Source: Kribbella antiqua (lineage in GTDB: Bacteria > Actinomycetota > Actinomycetes > Propionibacteriales > Kribbellaceae). From it: a stretch of 64,000 nucleotides of DNA. The translations under genes and the position numbers were made by a program. How positions within the stretch are numbered: the first letter of the stretch is position 1; every line of letters starts with the position of its first letter. This document shows positions 41,805 through 50,386 of the stretch, piece after piece. The stretch lies in assembly GCF_004345665.1 (NCBI RefSeq), contig NZ_SLWR01000012.1, positions 186,001 to 250,000 on the forward strand. The letters are read 5' to 3'. The notes below the pieces were generated by a model. The model was not told where the DNA came from. It saw nothing but the letters and a program-made list of their open reading frames with translations, and made no database searches.

Positions 41805-42558
41805 GGTGATCGCCGGGCAGGAGTGCCGAGACCTGTGGATCGGCGGCCGCGGGCCCGTGCTGGTGTTCGGGTTCAGCGTGCTGCTCAGCGCGATGACGTA
41901 CCTGGCCGCGACGAACCGGGCGATGAACTTCCTCGAACAGCGCGAGGCGGTCAACCTCACCGTCCAGGTCGCGCTGGCGGTGGGTGTACTGCTGACGGTC
42001 GTGGTCAGCGCGGACGCGATCAGTGGCGAACGCGAGCGCGGGACCTTCGAGGCTCTGCTCCTCACACCGGTCCCACGCCGCGCGATCATCGTCGGAAAGT
42101 TGATCGCCGCGACCACGATGTGGCTGGCCTGCGTCGTCGTGACGATCCCGTATCTGTGGGTTCTCGGCCGGGGTGTCGCCGGCGTCGGTCCGGCGGTGCT
42201 GCTCGCGCTGACCGTCGGGACGCTGGTCGCGACCGGGCTCGGCGGGATCGGCTTGCTGTTCAGCGCGGGCGCGAACTCCAACAAGACCAGCCTGGCAGGC
42301 GGGTTGCTGCTGCTTCTCGTGCTGTTCGCGCCGACCCAGCTCCCGGCACTTCCGAAGACCGGAGTCGGCGAGGTGATCACCCGAATCAACCCGATCGGGT
42401 CGGCGCTGCACTACGTCTCCCAGATCCTCGTGAGCCAACGCAACTGGACCCACGACCTCAGCTACCTGGCCTCTCCGGTCCTGATCGCTCTGCTCGTCAC
42501 GGGAGTCGTCATCGTCGCCGGACCACGACTCGTCCGACTGACCGCGGGGTTGAAATGA
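41797..42558 (+). CDS. ABC exporter permease (ABC-2 / NatB-like)
   Basis: This is 253 residues from ATG 41797, overlapping the ATPase gene by eight bases. Six hydrophobic segments are present, including LVFGFSVLLSAMTYLAA, VQVALAVGVLLTVVVSADAI, KLIAATTMWLACVVVTIPYL and AGGLLLLLVLFAPTQLPALP. ISGERERGTFEALLLTPVPR-RAIIVGK is the conserved cytoplasmic motif of ABC-2 permeases. The substrate is not evident. It is followed in a 4-base overlap by a beta-sandwich protein gene. Confidence 0.9.
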   Translation: MTRVIAGQECRDLWIGGRGPVLVFGFSVLLSAMTYLAATNRAMNFLEQREAVNLTVQVALAVGVLLTVVVSADAISGERERGTFEALLLTPVPRRAIIVGKLIAATTMWLACVVVTIPYLWVLGRGVAGVGPAVLLALTVGTLVATGLGGIGLLFSAGANSNKTSLAGGLLLLLVLFAPTQLPALPKTGVGEVITRINPIGSALHYVSQILVSQRNWTHDLSYLASPVLIALLVTGVVIVAGPRLVRLTAGLK

Positions 42559-43016
42559 ACCCGCTCTATGCCCTGCTCCTGCTGTCCGATCCCACGATCA
42601 CGACGAGCCCTGACGACCTCACCGCCGTCGTCGGACAGACCCTCACGGTGGAATCAGTCGTCAGCTCGGACCGGCCCGGCATCGCACACCTCAACGTCGC
42701 CAGCCTCGACGGCGTGTACGTCGATTTGGAGGACTGGTCGCAAGAGGTCACCAAAGCAGTTCCCGCTCATGAGACCCAGCTGGAGTGGGAGTTCCAGGCC
42801 GTCAATCCCGGACGTTTCGTGGTGTACGTCGTACTGATCCCGGAGCACGGCTCCCTCGTCGCCGGCCCGCCCGTCCACGTCACCGTTGCGCGCCGCGAGA
42901 CCCTCGACACCGGCAGCGCAGTACCGGTAGCGATCGCAGTACCGGCACTACTCGGTGCTCTGACTGTCATCGGCCGGGTAAGAATGGGGCGACGAGACTC
43001 TGGGAGGAACTCTTGA
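42555..43016 (+). CDS. Beta-sandwich protein with C-terminal membrane anchor, ABC-exporter partner
   Basis: This is 153 residues from ATG 42555 (ATGA overlap with the permease stop). There is only a weak hydrophobic start (MNPLYALLLLSDPTITTSPD). The body looks like one immunoglobulin-like beta-sandwich (TLTVESVVSSDRPGIAHLNV, QLEWEFQAVNPGRFVVYVVL), and one transmembrane helix closes it (VPVAIAVPALLGALTVIG) before a basic tail. The topology would place the domain outside the cell. It is conserved here as the third gene of the exporter operon, so a role in that exporter is likely, but the family was not recognised. Confidence 0.75.
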   Translation: MNPLYALLLLSDPTITTSPDDLTAVVGQTLTVESVVSSDRPGIAHLNVASLDGVYVDLEDWSQEVTKAVPAHETQLEWEFQAVNPGRFVVYVVLIPEHGSLVAGPPVHVTVARRETLDTGSAVPVAIAVPALLGALTVIGRVRMGRRDSGRNS

Positions 43017-43408
43017 GCAAGCTTTCTCACCCGCAGCCGGAGGGTGTTGCTCCGGGCAACGGATACAGCCACGTGGCGACCGGTCCCGGCCGCTGGGTCG
43101 CGATCGCCGGCCAGGTCGCACTCGATGCCGACGGCAACTTCGTCGGCTTCGGCGATCCGGCGGCTCAGGCCCGGCAGGTGTTCGCCAACCTGGACGCCTG
43201 CCTCAAAGCAGCCGGCGCCACCTTTGCCGACGTGGTCAAACTGAACCTCTACGTCACCGACATCGGCTACCTCCCCGCCATCCGCACCGTCCGCGACGAG
43301 TACGTCGACACCACCAACCCACCCGCCAGCACCGCCGTCCAGGTAGTCGCCCTCTTCAGCCCCAACGCCCTCCTCGAAGTCGAGGCCTACGCGATCGTCG
43401 ACGCCTAG
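43013..43408 (+). CDS. RidA family protein
   Basis: This is 131 residues from TTG 43013, which overlaps the previous stop by four bases and has GGGAGG five to six bases upstream. Motifs are GNGYSHVATGPGRWVAIAGQ, DPAAQARQVFANLDACLKAA, VVKLNLYVTDI and STAVQVVALFSPNALLEVEA with a terminal glutamate typical of deaminase-active members. In the strand where canonical RidA keeps a catalytic arginine (R-x-C/V), this protein reads STAVQVVALFS, so it may belong to a non-deaminase Rid subgroup. It acts in the cytoplasm. Confidence 0.88.
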   Translation: MSKLSHPQPEGVAPGNGYSHVATGPGRWVAIAGQVALDADGNFVGFGDPAAQARQVFANLDACLKAAGATFADVVKLNLYVTDIGYLPAIRTVRDEYVDTTNPPASTAVQVVALFSPNALLEVEAYAIVDA

Positions 43409-43466
43409 CCCTCGCCCACTCCAGCCACTTGATGGGTTAACCCCTTGAGCTGGGGGGCCGGCGGGT

Positions 43467-44339
43467 TTAGCGGAGGAGGTCTACGGCCAGGCGGGCGGCT
43501 TCGCCGATGGCGGCGTCTACTCGGGGTTGGCGGAAGTCGCCGCGGGCGGCCTGGGTGAAGATGGCGAGCGCGAAAGCAGCACCGCCTGGCAGGGTGACTA
43601 CGCCGACCTCGTGCCGCAAGGCACCGAAGGTCCCGGTCTTCCCGGCGACGCGTACGCCGTCGTGCGGGAAGCCTGAGGCGATCCGGTGCTGGAACACCTG
43701 CCGATGCATCGTCGCCTGCACAAACGACGTCTGCTCGGCCGACAACAGTTCCCCCGCCCAGAGGAGCCGCAACAGCAACGTCATGTCCCGCGGACTGCTC
43801 GCCGATGCGTTCGCCGCTTCGTACACCCCGTCCGGATCCGTCTGATCGTTGTCAGCCAGTACGGCGAGCGCCGCATCCGGATCGTCCAACCCGGTACGAC
43901 GCTGCAGATCACGCAGGTGCCCGGCAGTCCCCCGCCGTACCCACGTACGCCGTAGGCCGAAAGACTCCAGCATTGACGCCAGCCGCCGCAGCCCGACCAG
44001 GTCGAGCAGTGCATCCGCGGCGGCGTTGTCCGACACCGTCATCATCGACACCGCCAGATCCCGCAGCGACATCGTCACCGGATCCGCCAGCGCCGACAGC
44101 CCGGTCGGACCGGCCGTCCGCGCCGACGGATCCAGCGTCAGCTGCTCAGTGGGATCCACCTCGCCCAGATCCACCAGCCGGCAGAACCCAGCGAGCAGCG
44201 GGAGCTTGTAGACAGACGCCATCGGTACGATGTCATCCGCATCGACCTCGACAGTCGCCGAAGGCTCATCCAGGGCGACCGCATGCAGCCACCCACGCAC
44301 TCCGGCGTCTTCGAAGACCGCGCGAACCCTGGCGTTCAC
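43467..44339 (-). CDS. Class A beta-lactamase-like serine hydrolase
   Basis: This is 290 residues from GTG 44339, overlapping the LysR gene stop in a GTGA. Active-site motifs are SVYK in VPMASVYKLPLLAGFCRLVD, SDN in SMMTVSDNAAADALLDLVGL and KTG in RVAGKTGTFGALRHEVGVVT. The omega-loop ExxLN is not obvious. There is no signal peptide at the chosen start or in the upstream frame, which is unusual for a resistance enzyme and suggests a cytoplasmic role or loss of export. It is translationally coupled to the LysR regulator upstream. Confidence 0.85.
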   Translation of the reverse strand: MNARVRAVFEDAGVRGWLHAVALDEPSATVEVDADDIVPMASVYKLPLLAGFCRLVDLGEVDPTEQLTLDPSARTAGPTGLSALADPVTMSLRDLAVSMMTVSDNAAADALLDLVGLRRLASMLESFGLRRTWVRRGTAGHLRDLQRRTGLDDPDAALAVLADNDQTDPDGVYEAANASASSPRDMTLLLRLLWAGELLSAEQTSFVQATMHRQVFQHRIASGFPHDGVRVAGKTGTFGALRHEVGVVTLPGGAAFALAIFTQAARGDFRQPRVDAAIGEAARLAVDLLR

Positions 44340-45217
44340 GACGACACCAGGGCGTTCGTGAGCTGCGCCATCACGTCCGCCGGCCGGAGGAACGGCGTAC
44401 GCGTCCTGGACCACACCAATCGGAGCCGGACCGGCAGCGGATCGTCCACCAAGCTGTGCCGACCCACGCCGGGTGCGGTCAACGACGGATCGGCCGTCAC
44501 CACGATCGCCTGACCCGCCGCCGCCATCGCCAGCCCAGATCGCTCATCGGTGACGACCACTGTCCCGCCTTCCGGCCGATGCAACGCGAGCGTGTCCAGG
44601 AAGAGATCGCGTGCCGCCGGCGCCTCAGCCCGCGGCCGTACGGCGATCGGCAACCCCTTCAACCGCCGCAGCGTCACCTCTGAACCGTCGTCATCCAGGA
44701 ACGACGCCGGCACCAGCGCCCACGTCGGCAACAACGTGACCGCCCCCGCCTCGAGCCCATCCAGTACGGCGGGATGCAGTACGGCGGCCAACGTCAACCG
44801 CCCGGCCGAGACCTGACCGACGAGCGAGCTGGTCGGCGCCGACACCACGGTCACTCGGCTGCCCGGGATCGCCGCCGCACACGCAGCCGCCACCGCTGCA
44901 CCCGCCGACGGCGGCACCTCCGGCGCCAACCCGAGCCGGATCTCCGGCCCCTCCGGATCCCGCGCGATCGCCGCCTGATGTAACTCCTCGATCGAGGTCA
45001 ACGCCCGACGCGCGTACGGCAGCAATGCAGCACCGGCCGGCGTCAGCTCGACCCGCCCCTGACCGCGTTCGAACAGCTTCGCGCCGACGAGCGCCTCCAG
45101 CCGCCGTAGCCCCTGGGACAGCGGCGGCTGGGTGATGCCGACGACCCGGGCCGCGTCGCCGAAGTGCTGCTCCTCGGCCAGCGCGATAAAGATCTGCAGA
45201 TGCCTTTCAGTCAGCAT
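44336..45217 (-). CDS. LysR-family transcriptional regulator
   Basis: This is 293 residues from ATG 45217 (MLTERHLQIFIALAEEQHFG); a long upstream frame extension is not protein-like. The winged helix is DAARVVGITQPPLSQGLRRL-EALVGAKLFERG, followed by the substrate-binding domain (IRLGLAPEVPPSAGAAVAAA, LPIAVRPRAEAPAARDLFLD). It is divergent from the metallo-hydrolase gene, with 115 bases between them that should hold the LysR box, and cotranscribed with the downstream beta-lactamase-like gene. Regulation of both neighbours is likely. Confidence 0.9.
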   Translation of the reverse strand: MLTERHLQIFIALAEEQHFGDAARVVGITQPPLSQGLRRLEALVGAKLFERGQGRVELTPAGAALLPYARRALTSIEELHQAAIARDPEGPEIRLGLAPEVPPSAGAAVAAACAAAIPGSRVTVVSAPTSSLVGQVSAGRLTLAAVLHPAVLDGLEAGAVTLLPTWALVPASFLDDDGSEVTLRRLKGLPIAVRPRAEAPAARDLFLDTLALHRPEGGTVVVTDERSGLAMAAAGQAIVVTADPSLTAPGVGRHSLVDDPLPVRLRLVWSRTRTPFLRPADVMAQLTNALVSS

Positions 45218-45332
45218 GACCCAGCTGACCTGCGCTGATATCTCCAGCCAATCGCTGCATGCGCAAGATCCTATTCGACATGCCTCGGCGCCGTCGCCTT
45301 CACTGATCGCCCGCAGACGAACAGGAGACAGC

Positions 45333-46286
45333 GTGAAGTTGAGTCGTAGAGGCATGCTCACCGGAGCCGCCGCGGTCGGGGCCACCGGCGTGATCGGCCT
45401 GGCCACCCGCGGCGAGGCGGCAACAACCCAGGCAACAACTCAGGCGACGACCCCGGCGACGACCGAGGTGACCAGGGAGCCCGTGGAGCTCACCTGGTTC
45501 GGGACTCATGCGTGGCAAATCCGCTCCGGCGAGCACATCGTCCTGACCGACCCATGGCTGACCCGATTCAAGACCGGCACCTTCACCCCGGAGGGCGCGA
45601 ACCCCAGGACCCAACTGGTGATCAATCGTGCCGTGATCGACCGCTACCTCACCACGGCCGACGCAATCCTGGTCCACCACGGCCATTACGACCACATGAC
45701 CGACGTCCCGTACGTCGCTCGCAAAACCCAAGCCACCGTCCTCGGCACCCAATCCCACGTCAACATGCTCCGCGCGCTCCAAGCACCAAAGGACCTCCTG
45801 TCACCTGTGCGCGGCGGCGAATACCTGCCCTTCGAAGGCTTCACCGTCGAGGTCTTCCCATCCCTCCACTCCTGCGGCGGGAAGCGCCACACCTACGCCT
45901 ACCCCGGCTACCGGCTGGACCGCGTCCCACCCCGCCCACGCGTGATCGAGGACCTCGTCGAGGGCGGCACGCTCGCCTACGTCATCTCGATCGGTGGGCT
46001 GCGCATCCTCAGCCTGAGTACGGCGAACTTCGACCCGAACGCTCTGAAAGACCTGCGGGTGGACGTCGTCCTGGCCGCACCCGGCGGCGAGCCGGGCATC
46101 ACCGACCGGCTGCTCACGACGATCAAGCCGGTGCAGAAAGTCATCGCCACGCACTGGGACGACTTCGACCAGCCGCTGGACGAGCCAGCCGTCCCCTGGA
46201 CCGACCTGACGAAGCTCCGCACCTCGGTCGAGACCGCCGGCGCGGAGTTCGTCGTACTGGATCACCTGGAGAAGGTCAGCCTTTGA
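45333..46286 (+). CDS. Tat-exported MBL-fold metallo-hydrolase
   Basis: This is 317 residues from GTG 45333, with AGGAG six bases upstream. A twin-arginine signal is present (LSRRGMLTGAAAVGATGVIG), followed by a Thr/Ala-rich repeat linker (TTQATTQATTPATTEVT). The metallo-beta-lactamase metal motif is HHGHYDHM (HxHxDH), with further ligands in LHSCGGKRHTYAYPG and IATHWDD. The domain resembles UlaG-like lactonases (VELTWFGTHAWQIRSGEHIV-LTDPW). It overlaps the 3' end of the GNAT gene by 11 bases on the other strand. Confidence 0.9.
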   Translation: MKLSRRGMLTGAAAVGATGVIGLATRGEAATTQATTQATTPATTEVTREPVELTWFGTHAWQIRSGEHIVLTDPWLTRFKTGTFTPEGANPRTQLVINRAVIDRYLTTADAILVHHGHYDHMTDVPYVARKTQATVLGTQSHVNMLRALQAPKDLLSPVRGGEYLPFEGFTVEVFPSLHSCGGKRHTYAYPGYRLDRVPPRPRVIEDLVEGGTLAYVISIGGLRILSLSTANFDPNALKDLRVDVVLAAPGGEPGITDRLLTTIKPVQKVIATHWDDFDQPLDEPAVPWTDLTKLRTSVETAGAEFVVLDHLEKVSL

Positions 46287-47019
46287 CCCGGTAGTGGTAC
46301 TGCGAGACTGTGCGGAAGCCGAGGCGGTCGTAGAGGGCCTTGGCGGGTTCGTTGGCGGCGACGACCTGGAGCCAGGCCCAGTGGATCCCCAAGGTTGTTG
46401 CCTCCTGCAACAGAGCACGAATGACGGCGAGGGCGAGGCCCTGCCGGCGGAAGCGCTCGTCGACGGCGAGGCAGTACAACCCGGCCGAGTCGTCCACGAG
46501 CGCGAGCCGCCCAATCGCCTTGACCGGTCCGGTCGACGGCATCACGGCGTACAGCGCACGGCTGCGATTGAGGATCTGCCGCGCGACACTCTTCTGGTCC
46601 GGGCCGCCTTTGCCGTCGACCCGCCACCAGAAGTCCATCCAGTCATCGTCGGGCGCCGAGGATATATTCACCTCGACCGTCTCGGCGGGAAGCTTCGCGA
46701 GTACGTCGGAGATCTCGGCGCACTGCACCAGCGTCGGGTTCACCACTTGATACCCGCGCGCTTCGAGCTGGTCGTCCAGATCGGTCGGCTGCGCGGCTGG
46801 CGAGACCTGAAACGACGGCCGGATGCCATGCGCGTCGTACAGATTTTCCGCGTAATCCAAGGCGCGCCCGAGGTCGAACGGGGCGCTCGTGGGCAGCACC
46901 GAGTTCGCCCGCAGGGTCACGCCGCGGTTGCGTCGGAGCAGCCAGCCATCGAGTTCGGTCTTGGCCTCCGCGGGCCACCCCTGGTTCATCAGGCTGTCCA
47001 TGCGCGCTGCTGTTATCAC
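46276..47019 (-). CDS. GNAT-family acetyltransferase, two-domain
   Basis: This is 247 residues from GTG 47019; ATG 47001 is an alternative and a TTG at 47055 is less likely. The N-terminal half (MNQGWPAEAKTELDGWLLRR, RGVTLRANSVLPTSAP, RPSFQVSPAAQPTDLDDQLE) matches the N-terminal GNAT-like domain of a known actinobacterial two-domain family. The C-terminal domain has motif A in GLYCLAVDERFRRQGLALAV and the YDRLGFRTVSQYHYR end typical of GNAT. The acceptor is unknown. An AT-rich palindromic region lies directly upstream. Confidence 0.87.
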   Translation of the reverse strand: MITAARMDSLMNQGWPAEAKTELDGWLLRRNRGVTLRANSVLPTSAPFDLGRALDYAENLYDAHGIRPSFQVSPAAQPTDLDDQLEARGYQVVNPTLVQCAEISDVLAKLPAETVEVNISSAPDDDWMDFWWRVDGKGGPDQKSVARQILNRSRALYAVMPSTGPVKAIGRLALVDDSAGLYCLAVDERFRRQGLALAVIRALLQEATTLGIHWAWLQVVAANEPAKALYDRLGFRTVSQYHYRVKG

Positions 47020-47060
47020 TCGCCCAAGCGTAGAATCAAGCGAATCAATTTGCAATCGAT

Positions 47061-47078
47061 TGGATGATTATTCATCCA
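47061..47078. terminator. Small inverted repeat at the end of the MocR gene
   Basis: TGGATGA (47061-47067) and TCATCCA (47072-47078) pair around TTAT and overlap the mocR stop codon. The adjoining AT-rich stretch 47040-47075, including the palindrome CAATCGATTG, lies just upstream of the GNAT gene, so the site may also serve in its regulation. Confidence 0.35.
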
Positions 47079-48481
47079 CGCTGAATAGCCGCGACCGCGT
47101 CCGCGAGCAGGTCGATGCCCTCGGCAACCGCCTTGGGCGTCAGGCCGCCGTACCCGAAGACCAGCCCGGCCGGCCCGGGCGGGGACATCCAGTACGACGC
47201 GAGTCCGTAGACGCCGAGCCCACGTTCCAAGGCCGCCTGCGTCACCGCGGCCTCGGACAGACCCACGGGCAACCACGTCAGCACGTGCAGGCCGGCCGAA
47301 ACACCGACGGGCACCAGTTCCGGTACGCGCGCCGCCAGCCGATCGACCAGCATATCCCGCAACTCCCGATACCGCGGCCGCATCCGGCGCAGGTGACGGT
47401 CGAACTCGCCGCGCGCCACGAAATCCGCGAACGCCAACTGATCCAGCACCGGCGACCCGCGGTCGTCCATCACCTTCGCCGCCGACATCGCGTCGACCAG
47501 CCGACCCGGCATGATGAGCCAGCCCAACCGGAGCCCCGGCGCCAGCGTCTTGCTCGCGGTCCCGGCGTACACGACGCGATCCGGCGCCAGCCCCTGCATC
47601 GCACCGATCGGTTCCCGGTCGTACCGGTACTCGGCGTCGTAGTCGTCCTCGACGATCAACCCGTCCCGCCGAGCCGCCCACGCAACCAGCGCCGCCCGGG
47701 TCTCCGCCGACGCCACCGCCCCGGTCGGGAACTGATGTGCCGCAGTCACCAGTACGATGTCCGCCCCGGACTGCTCGAGCCCGTCGACATCGATCCCGCT
47801 CTCCAGGACTGGTACGCCGACCACGTCCAGCCCGGCGGCAGCCGCGACCTCACGCAGTTCGTTGTCCGATGGATCCTCGACCGCGAGTCGTCGATAGCCC
47901 TGCTTGGCCAGGACCTGAAGCAAGAGGCGCGACCCCTGCGCGAAGCCGTTGCAGATCAGCATGTTCTCGGGCCTGGCCGCCGTACCGCGCACCCGATTCA
48001 GGTAGTCGGCCAGCGCCTGCCGCAACTCCAAGGCGCCGCGACCGTCCAGATAGGCAAAGCTCATGTGCGGCGTCTCGTTCAGGACCTTCCGGATCGACCG
48101 CAACCAGGCGGCGCGCGGGAACTGGGACACGTCCGGCCGGCTGTACTTGAAGTCGATCCTCGGCGGACCACCCTTGGCCTGCTGAGCCTGACCTGGTTCG
48201 ACCAGTGCGACGTCCGCGACTTGGGTGTAGCCGCCGCCCCGGCTGACCAGATACCCCTCGGCCACCAGCTGCTGGTAGGCCTCGACTACGACACCTCGGG
48301 ACAGCCCGAGGTCCTCCGCGAGCGCCCGGGTCGACGGCATCACCGTCTCGGCTCGCAGCAGCCCCTGCCGGATCCGCTCCCGGATCCCGCCCTCCAGCTG
48401 CTGATGCAGCGGTACGCCGGCATCCCGGCGGAGCTCGACGAGGAGCTCACCGGCGCCGAAACTGGTCCTGGTTCGGCTCAC
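47072..48481 (-). CDS. MocR-type regulator (GntR helix-turn-helix fused to aminotransferase fold)
   Basis: This is 469 residues from GTG 48481. Residues 15-80 are a GntR winged helix (VPLHQQLEGGIRERIRQGLL, MPSTRALAEDLGLSRGVVVE-AYQQLVAEGYL). Residues 110-469 are a class I aminotransferase fold with the PLP region DGLIVEDDYDAEYRYDR and the lysine in YAGTASKTLAPGLRLGWLI. MocR proteins use PLP or an amino-acid adduct as effector. It is divergent from a flavin oxidoreductase gene, with two GAAACTGGWCC repeats near its own start that are probable binding sites. Confidence 0.92.
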   Translation of the reverse strand: MSRTRTSFGAGELLVELRRDAGVPLHQQLEGGIRERIRQGLLRAETVMPSTRALAEDLGLSRGVVVEAYQQLVAEGYLVSRGGGYTQVADVALVEPGQAQQAKGGPPRIDFKYSRPDVSQFPRAAWLRSIRKVLNETPHMSFAYLDGRGALELRQALADYLNRVRGTAARPENMLICNGFAQGSRLLLQVLAKQGYRRLAVEDPSDNELREVAAAAGLDVVGVPVLESGIDVDGLEQSGADIVLVTAAHQFPTGAVASAETRAALVAWAARRDGLIVEDDYDAEYRYDREPIGAMQGLAPDRVVYAGTASKTLAPGLRLGWLIMPGRLVDAMSAAKVMDDRGSPVLDQLAFADFVARGEFDRHLRRMRPRYRELRDMLVDRLAARVPELVPVGVSAGLHVLTWLPVGLSEAAVTQAALERGLGVYGLASYWMSPPGPAGLVFGYGGLTPKAVAEGIDLLADAVAAIQRG

Positions 48482-48492
48482 GAAACTGGACC
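48458..48492. promoter_or_regulatory. Direct repeat GAAACTGGWCC, candidate MocR sites
   Basis: GAAACTGGTCC (48458-48468) and GAAACTGGACC (48482-48492) are repeated in direct orientation 24 bases apart. They cover the first codons and immediate upstream region of the mocR-type gene and lie in the divergent promoter space. MocR/PdxR regulators commonly bind direct repeats of this kind. Confidence 0.5.
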
Positions 48493-48555
48493 TTATCGGA
48501 GTACCGCTTCGCTGTCAGGGTGGTGGACAGAACCCACTGACCAAGGAGCGTAAGA

Positions 48556-49842
48556 ATGACCACGATCTTGCGGGCCGGCGACCCCGGCTACGACGAAGCC
48601 CGGACCGTCTGGAACGCGATGATCGACCGTCGCCCGGTCGCGATCGCCCGCTGCCACACCACCGAGGACGTCGTCGAGGCAGTCCGGTTCGCCCGGACCT
48701 CCGGCCTCGAGATCGGCGTCCGCTGCGGCGGCCACAACATCGCCGGCCTCGCCGTACCGGACGGCGGCCTGATGATCGACCTCACCCCGATGAACGCGGT
48801 CCACGTCGACCCTGATCGGAAGCTGGCCTCGGTTCAGGGCGGCGCGCTGCTCGGCGAGCTCGACCGAGCCGCGCAGAAATACGGTCTGGCGACCACCGCC
48901 GGCAACGTCTCGCACACCGGCGTCGGCGGTCTCACGCTCGGCGGCGGCATGGGCTGGCTCGCCCGGCAATTCGGGCTCGCCTGCGACAACGTGGCGTCGT
49001 ACGAGCTGGTGACGGCGGACGGCGAGGTCGTGCGCGCGAGCGCCACCGAGAACCCTGAGCTGTTCTGGGGTCTGCGCGGTGGTGGCGGCAACTTCGGGAT
49101 CGTCACGTCGTTCGAGTTCCGGTTGCACGAGGTCGGAACTCGGGCGTTGGTTGCCGAGTTCACCTATCCGCTGCGGGCCGGGTTCGCCGTACTGCGGGGA
49201 TGGCGCGAGCTGAACGAGTCGGCGCCGCGGCAGGCGACGTTCACCGCGAGCATCACCGCGGACTCCGTCACGGTCGGATATGTGTGGGTCGGTGAGGGCG
49301 GCTACAAGCTGCTGCCTGCCTTCCGCGCGCTCGGGCCGGTCCTGTGCGAGCAGGTCGAGGAGACGCCGTACCTGACGCTGCAGAGCCGCGACGACAACGT
49401 GCAGGGTCACCGCTACCGCCGCTACTGGAAGGGCCACTACTTCAAGGCGCTGACCGACGACGCGATCCGCGCGCTGCTCCAGAACCCGGGAGTCTCCGCG
49501 AGCCTGCAGGCGTACGGCGGTGCGATCGCCGACGTACCGGATGACGACGCGGCCTTCAGCCATCGGGACACGCTGTTCGAGTTCGTCACCGCGACCCGCT
49601 GGGAGGACCCGGCCGAGGACGAGGCCCGCATCTCCACGCTCCGCGAGTACGCCGCGGCCCTGACGCCGTACGCCGATGGGGCTTACGTCAACACGCTCAA
49701 CGGCGACCCGATCAACCGCGCCTTCCCGCCGGCGAAACTCGCCCGGCTGGTCGCGCTCAAGACGGCGTACGACCCGGAGAATGTCTTCCACCTCAACCAG
49801 AACATCCGCCCCAGCGAGGCGGCCACCTGCGTCGCGGCATGA
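48556..49842 (+). CDS. FAD-dependent oxidoreductase, berberine-bridge-enzyme type
   Basis: This is 428 residues from ATG 48556 behind AAGGAG. The PCMH FAD-binding domain reads RPVAIARCHTTEDVVEAVRF, EIGVRCGGHNIAGLAVPDGG with the histidine that is often the covalent FAD site (GGHN), GVGGLTLGGGMGWLARQFGL-ACDNV and NPELFWGLRGGGGNFGIVTS. The C-terminal BBE motif is YVNTLNGDPINRAFPPAKLA and NVFHLNQNI. A second covalent cysteine is not evident. It probably oxidises a small alcohol or sugar-like molecule with oxygen; there is no signal peptide. It is divergent from and likely regulated by the MocR protein. Confidence 0.92.
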   Translation: MTTILRAGDPGYDEARTVWNAMIDRRPVAIARCHTTEDVVEAVRFARTSGLEIGVRCGGHNIAGLAVPDGGLMIDLTPMNAVHVDPDRKLASVQGGALLGELDRAAQKYGLATTAGNVSHTGVGGLTLGGGMGWLARQFGLACDNVASYELVTADGEVVRASATENPELFWGLRGGGGNFGIVTSFEFRLHEVGTRALVAEFTYPLRAGFAVLRGWRELNESAPRQATFTASITADSVTVGYVWVGEGGYKLLPAFRALGPVLCEQVEETPYLTLQSRDDNVQGHRYRRYWKGHYFKALTDDAIRALLQNPGVSASLQAYGGAIADVPDDDAAFSHRDTLFEFVTATRWEDPAEDEARISTLREYAAALTPYADGAYVNTLNGDPINRAFPPAKLARLVALKTAYDPENVFHLNQNIRPSEAATCVAA

Positions 49843-49849
49843 TGGAGGT

Positions 49850-50350
49850 GTGACGACTGAACTGACGCCGGAGCTGGCCAGCACGATCGAGGAGGCATTC
49901 GCTCGGCGGGACCGGTCGAACATGCAGCCGACGATCGACTTCTTCGAGAACCTGCTCGCCGAACATCCCGGCAATCCTTATGTGCTCTACGAAGTGGGCG
50001 GCTCGTACGACACCGACGGCCAGGAGGAGAAGGCGGTCGGGTACTACGAGCAGGCGCTGCCCGGACTGACCGGGGAGACGCGGCGGAAGTGCCTGCTGCA
50101 ATACGGCAGCACCTTGCGCAACCTGGACCGATTCGACGAGTCGCTGGATGTTTTCAAGACGGCGTGCGCGGAGTTCCCAGAGTCGGACTCGCTGCGGGTG
50201 TTCAAGTCGCTGACGCTGCACGCGGCGGGGCACAAGGACAAGGCGCTGGCGACGCTGCTGCTGGTGATCGCCGACCGCCTGGAGACGCCGGAGATCAAGC
50301 GCTACGAAGCAGCGATCCGCGGCAACGCTGACTACCTCGCCAACCTCTGA
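49850..50350 (+). CDS. Tetratricopeptide-repeat protein
   Basis: This is 166 residues from GTG 49850 (MTTELTPELASTIEEAFARR). Ribosome binding sequence GGAGG lies unusually close, one base before the start. Two to three TPR-like helix pairs are visible: NPYVLYEVGGSYDTDGQEEK-AVGYYEQAL, RKCLLQYGSTLRNLDRFDES-LDVFKTACAEFP and SLRVFKSLTLHAAGHKDKAL. The protein is cytoplasmic and presumably mediates protein contacts. It follows the flavin oxidoreductase gene by seven bases and may be cotranscribed. Confidence 0.85.
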   Translation: MTTELTPELASTIEEAFARRDRSNMQPTIDFFENLLAEHPGNPYVLYEVGGSYDTDGQEEKAVGYYEQALPGLTGETRRKCLLQYGSTLRNLDRFDESLDVFKTACAEFPESDSLRVFKSLTLHAAGHKDKALATLLLVIADRLETPEIKRYEAAIRGNADYLANL

Positions 50351-50386
50351 GCCCCACCCCCACCCCTCAGCCGCCCCTCGACCCAC

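Noticed and set aside
46889..48553. A 554-codon open frame on the plus strand
   Set aside because: It mirrors the MocR gene, whose frame has clear winged-helix and aminotransferase motifs.
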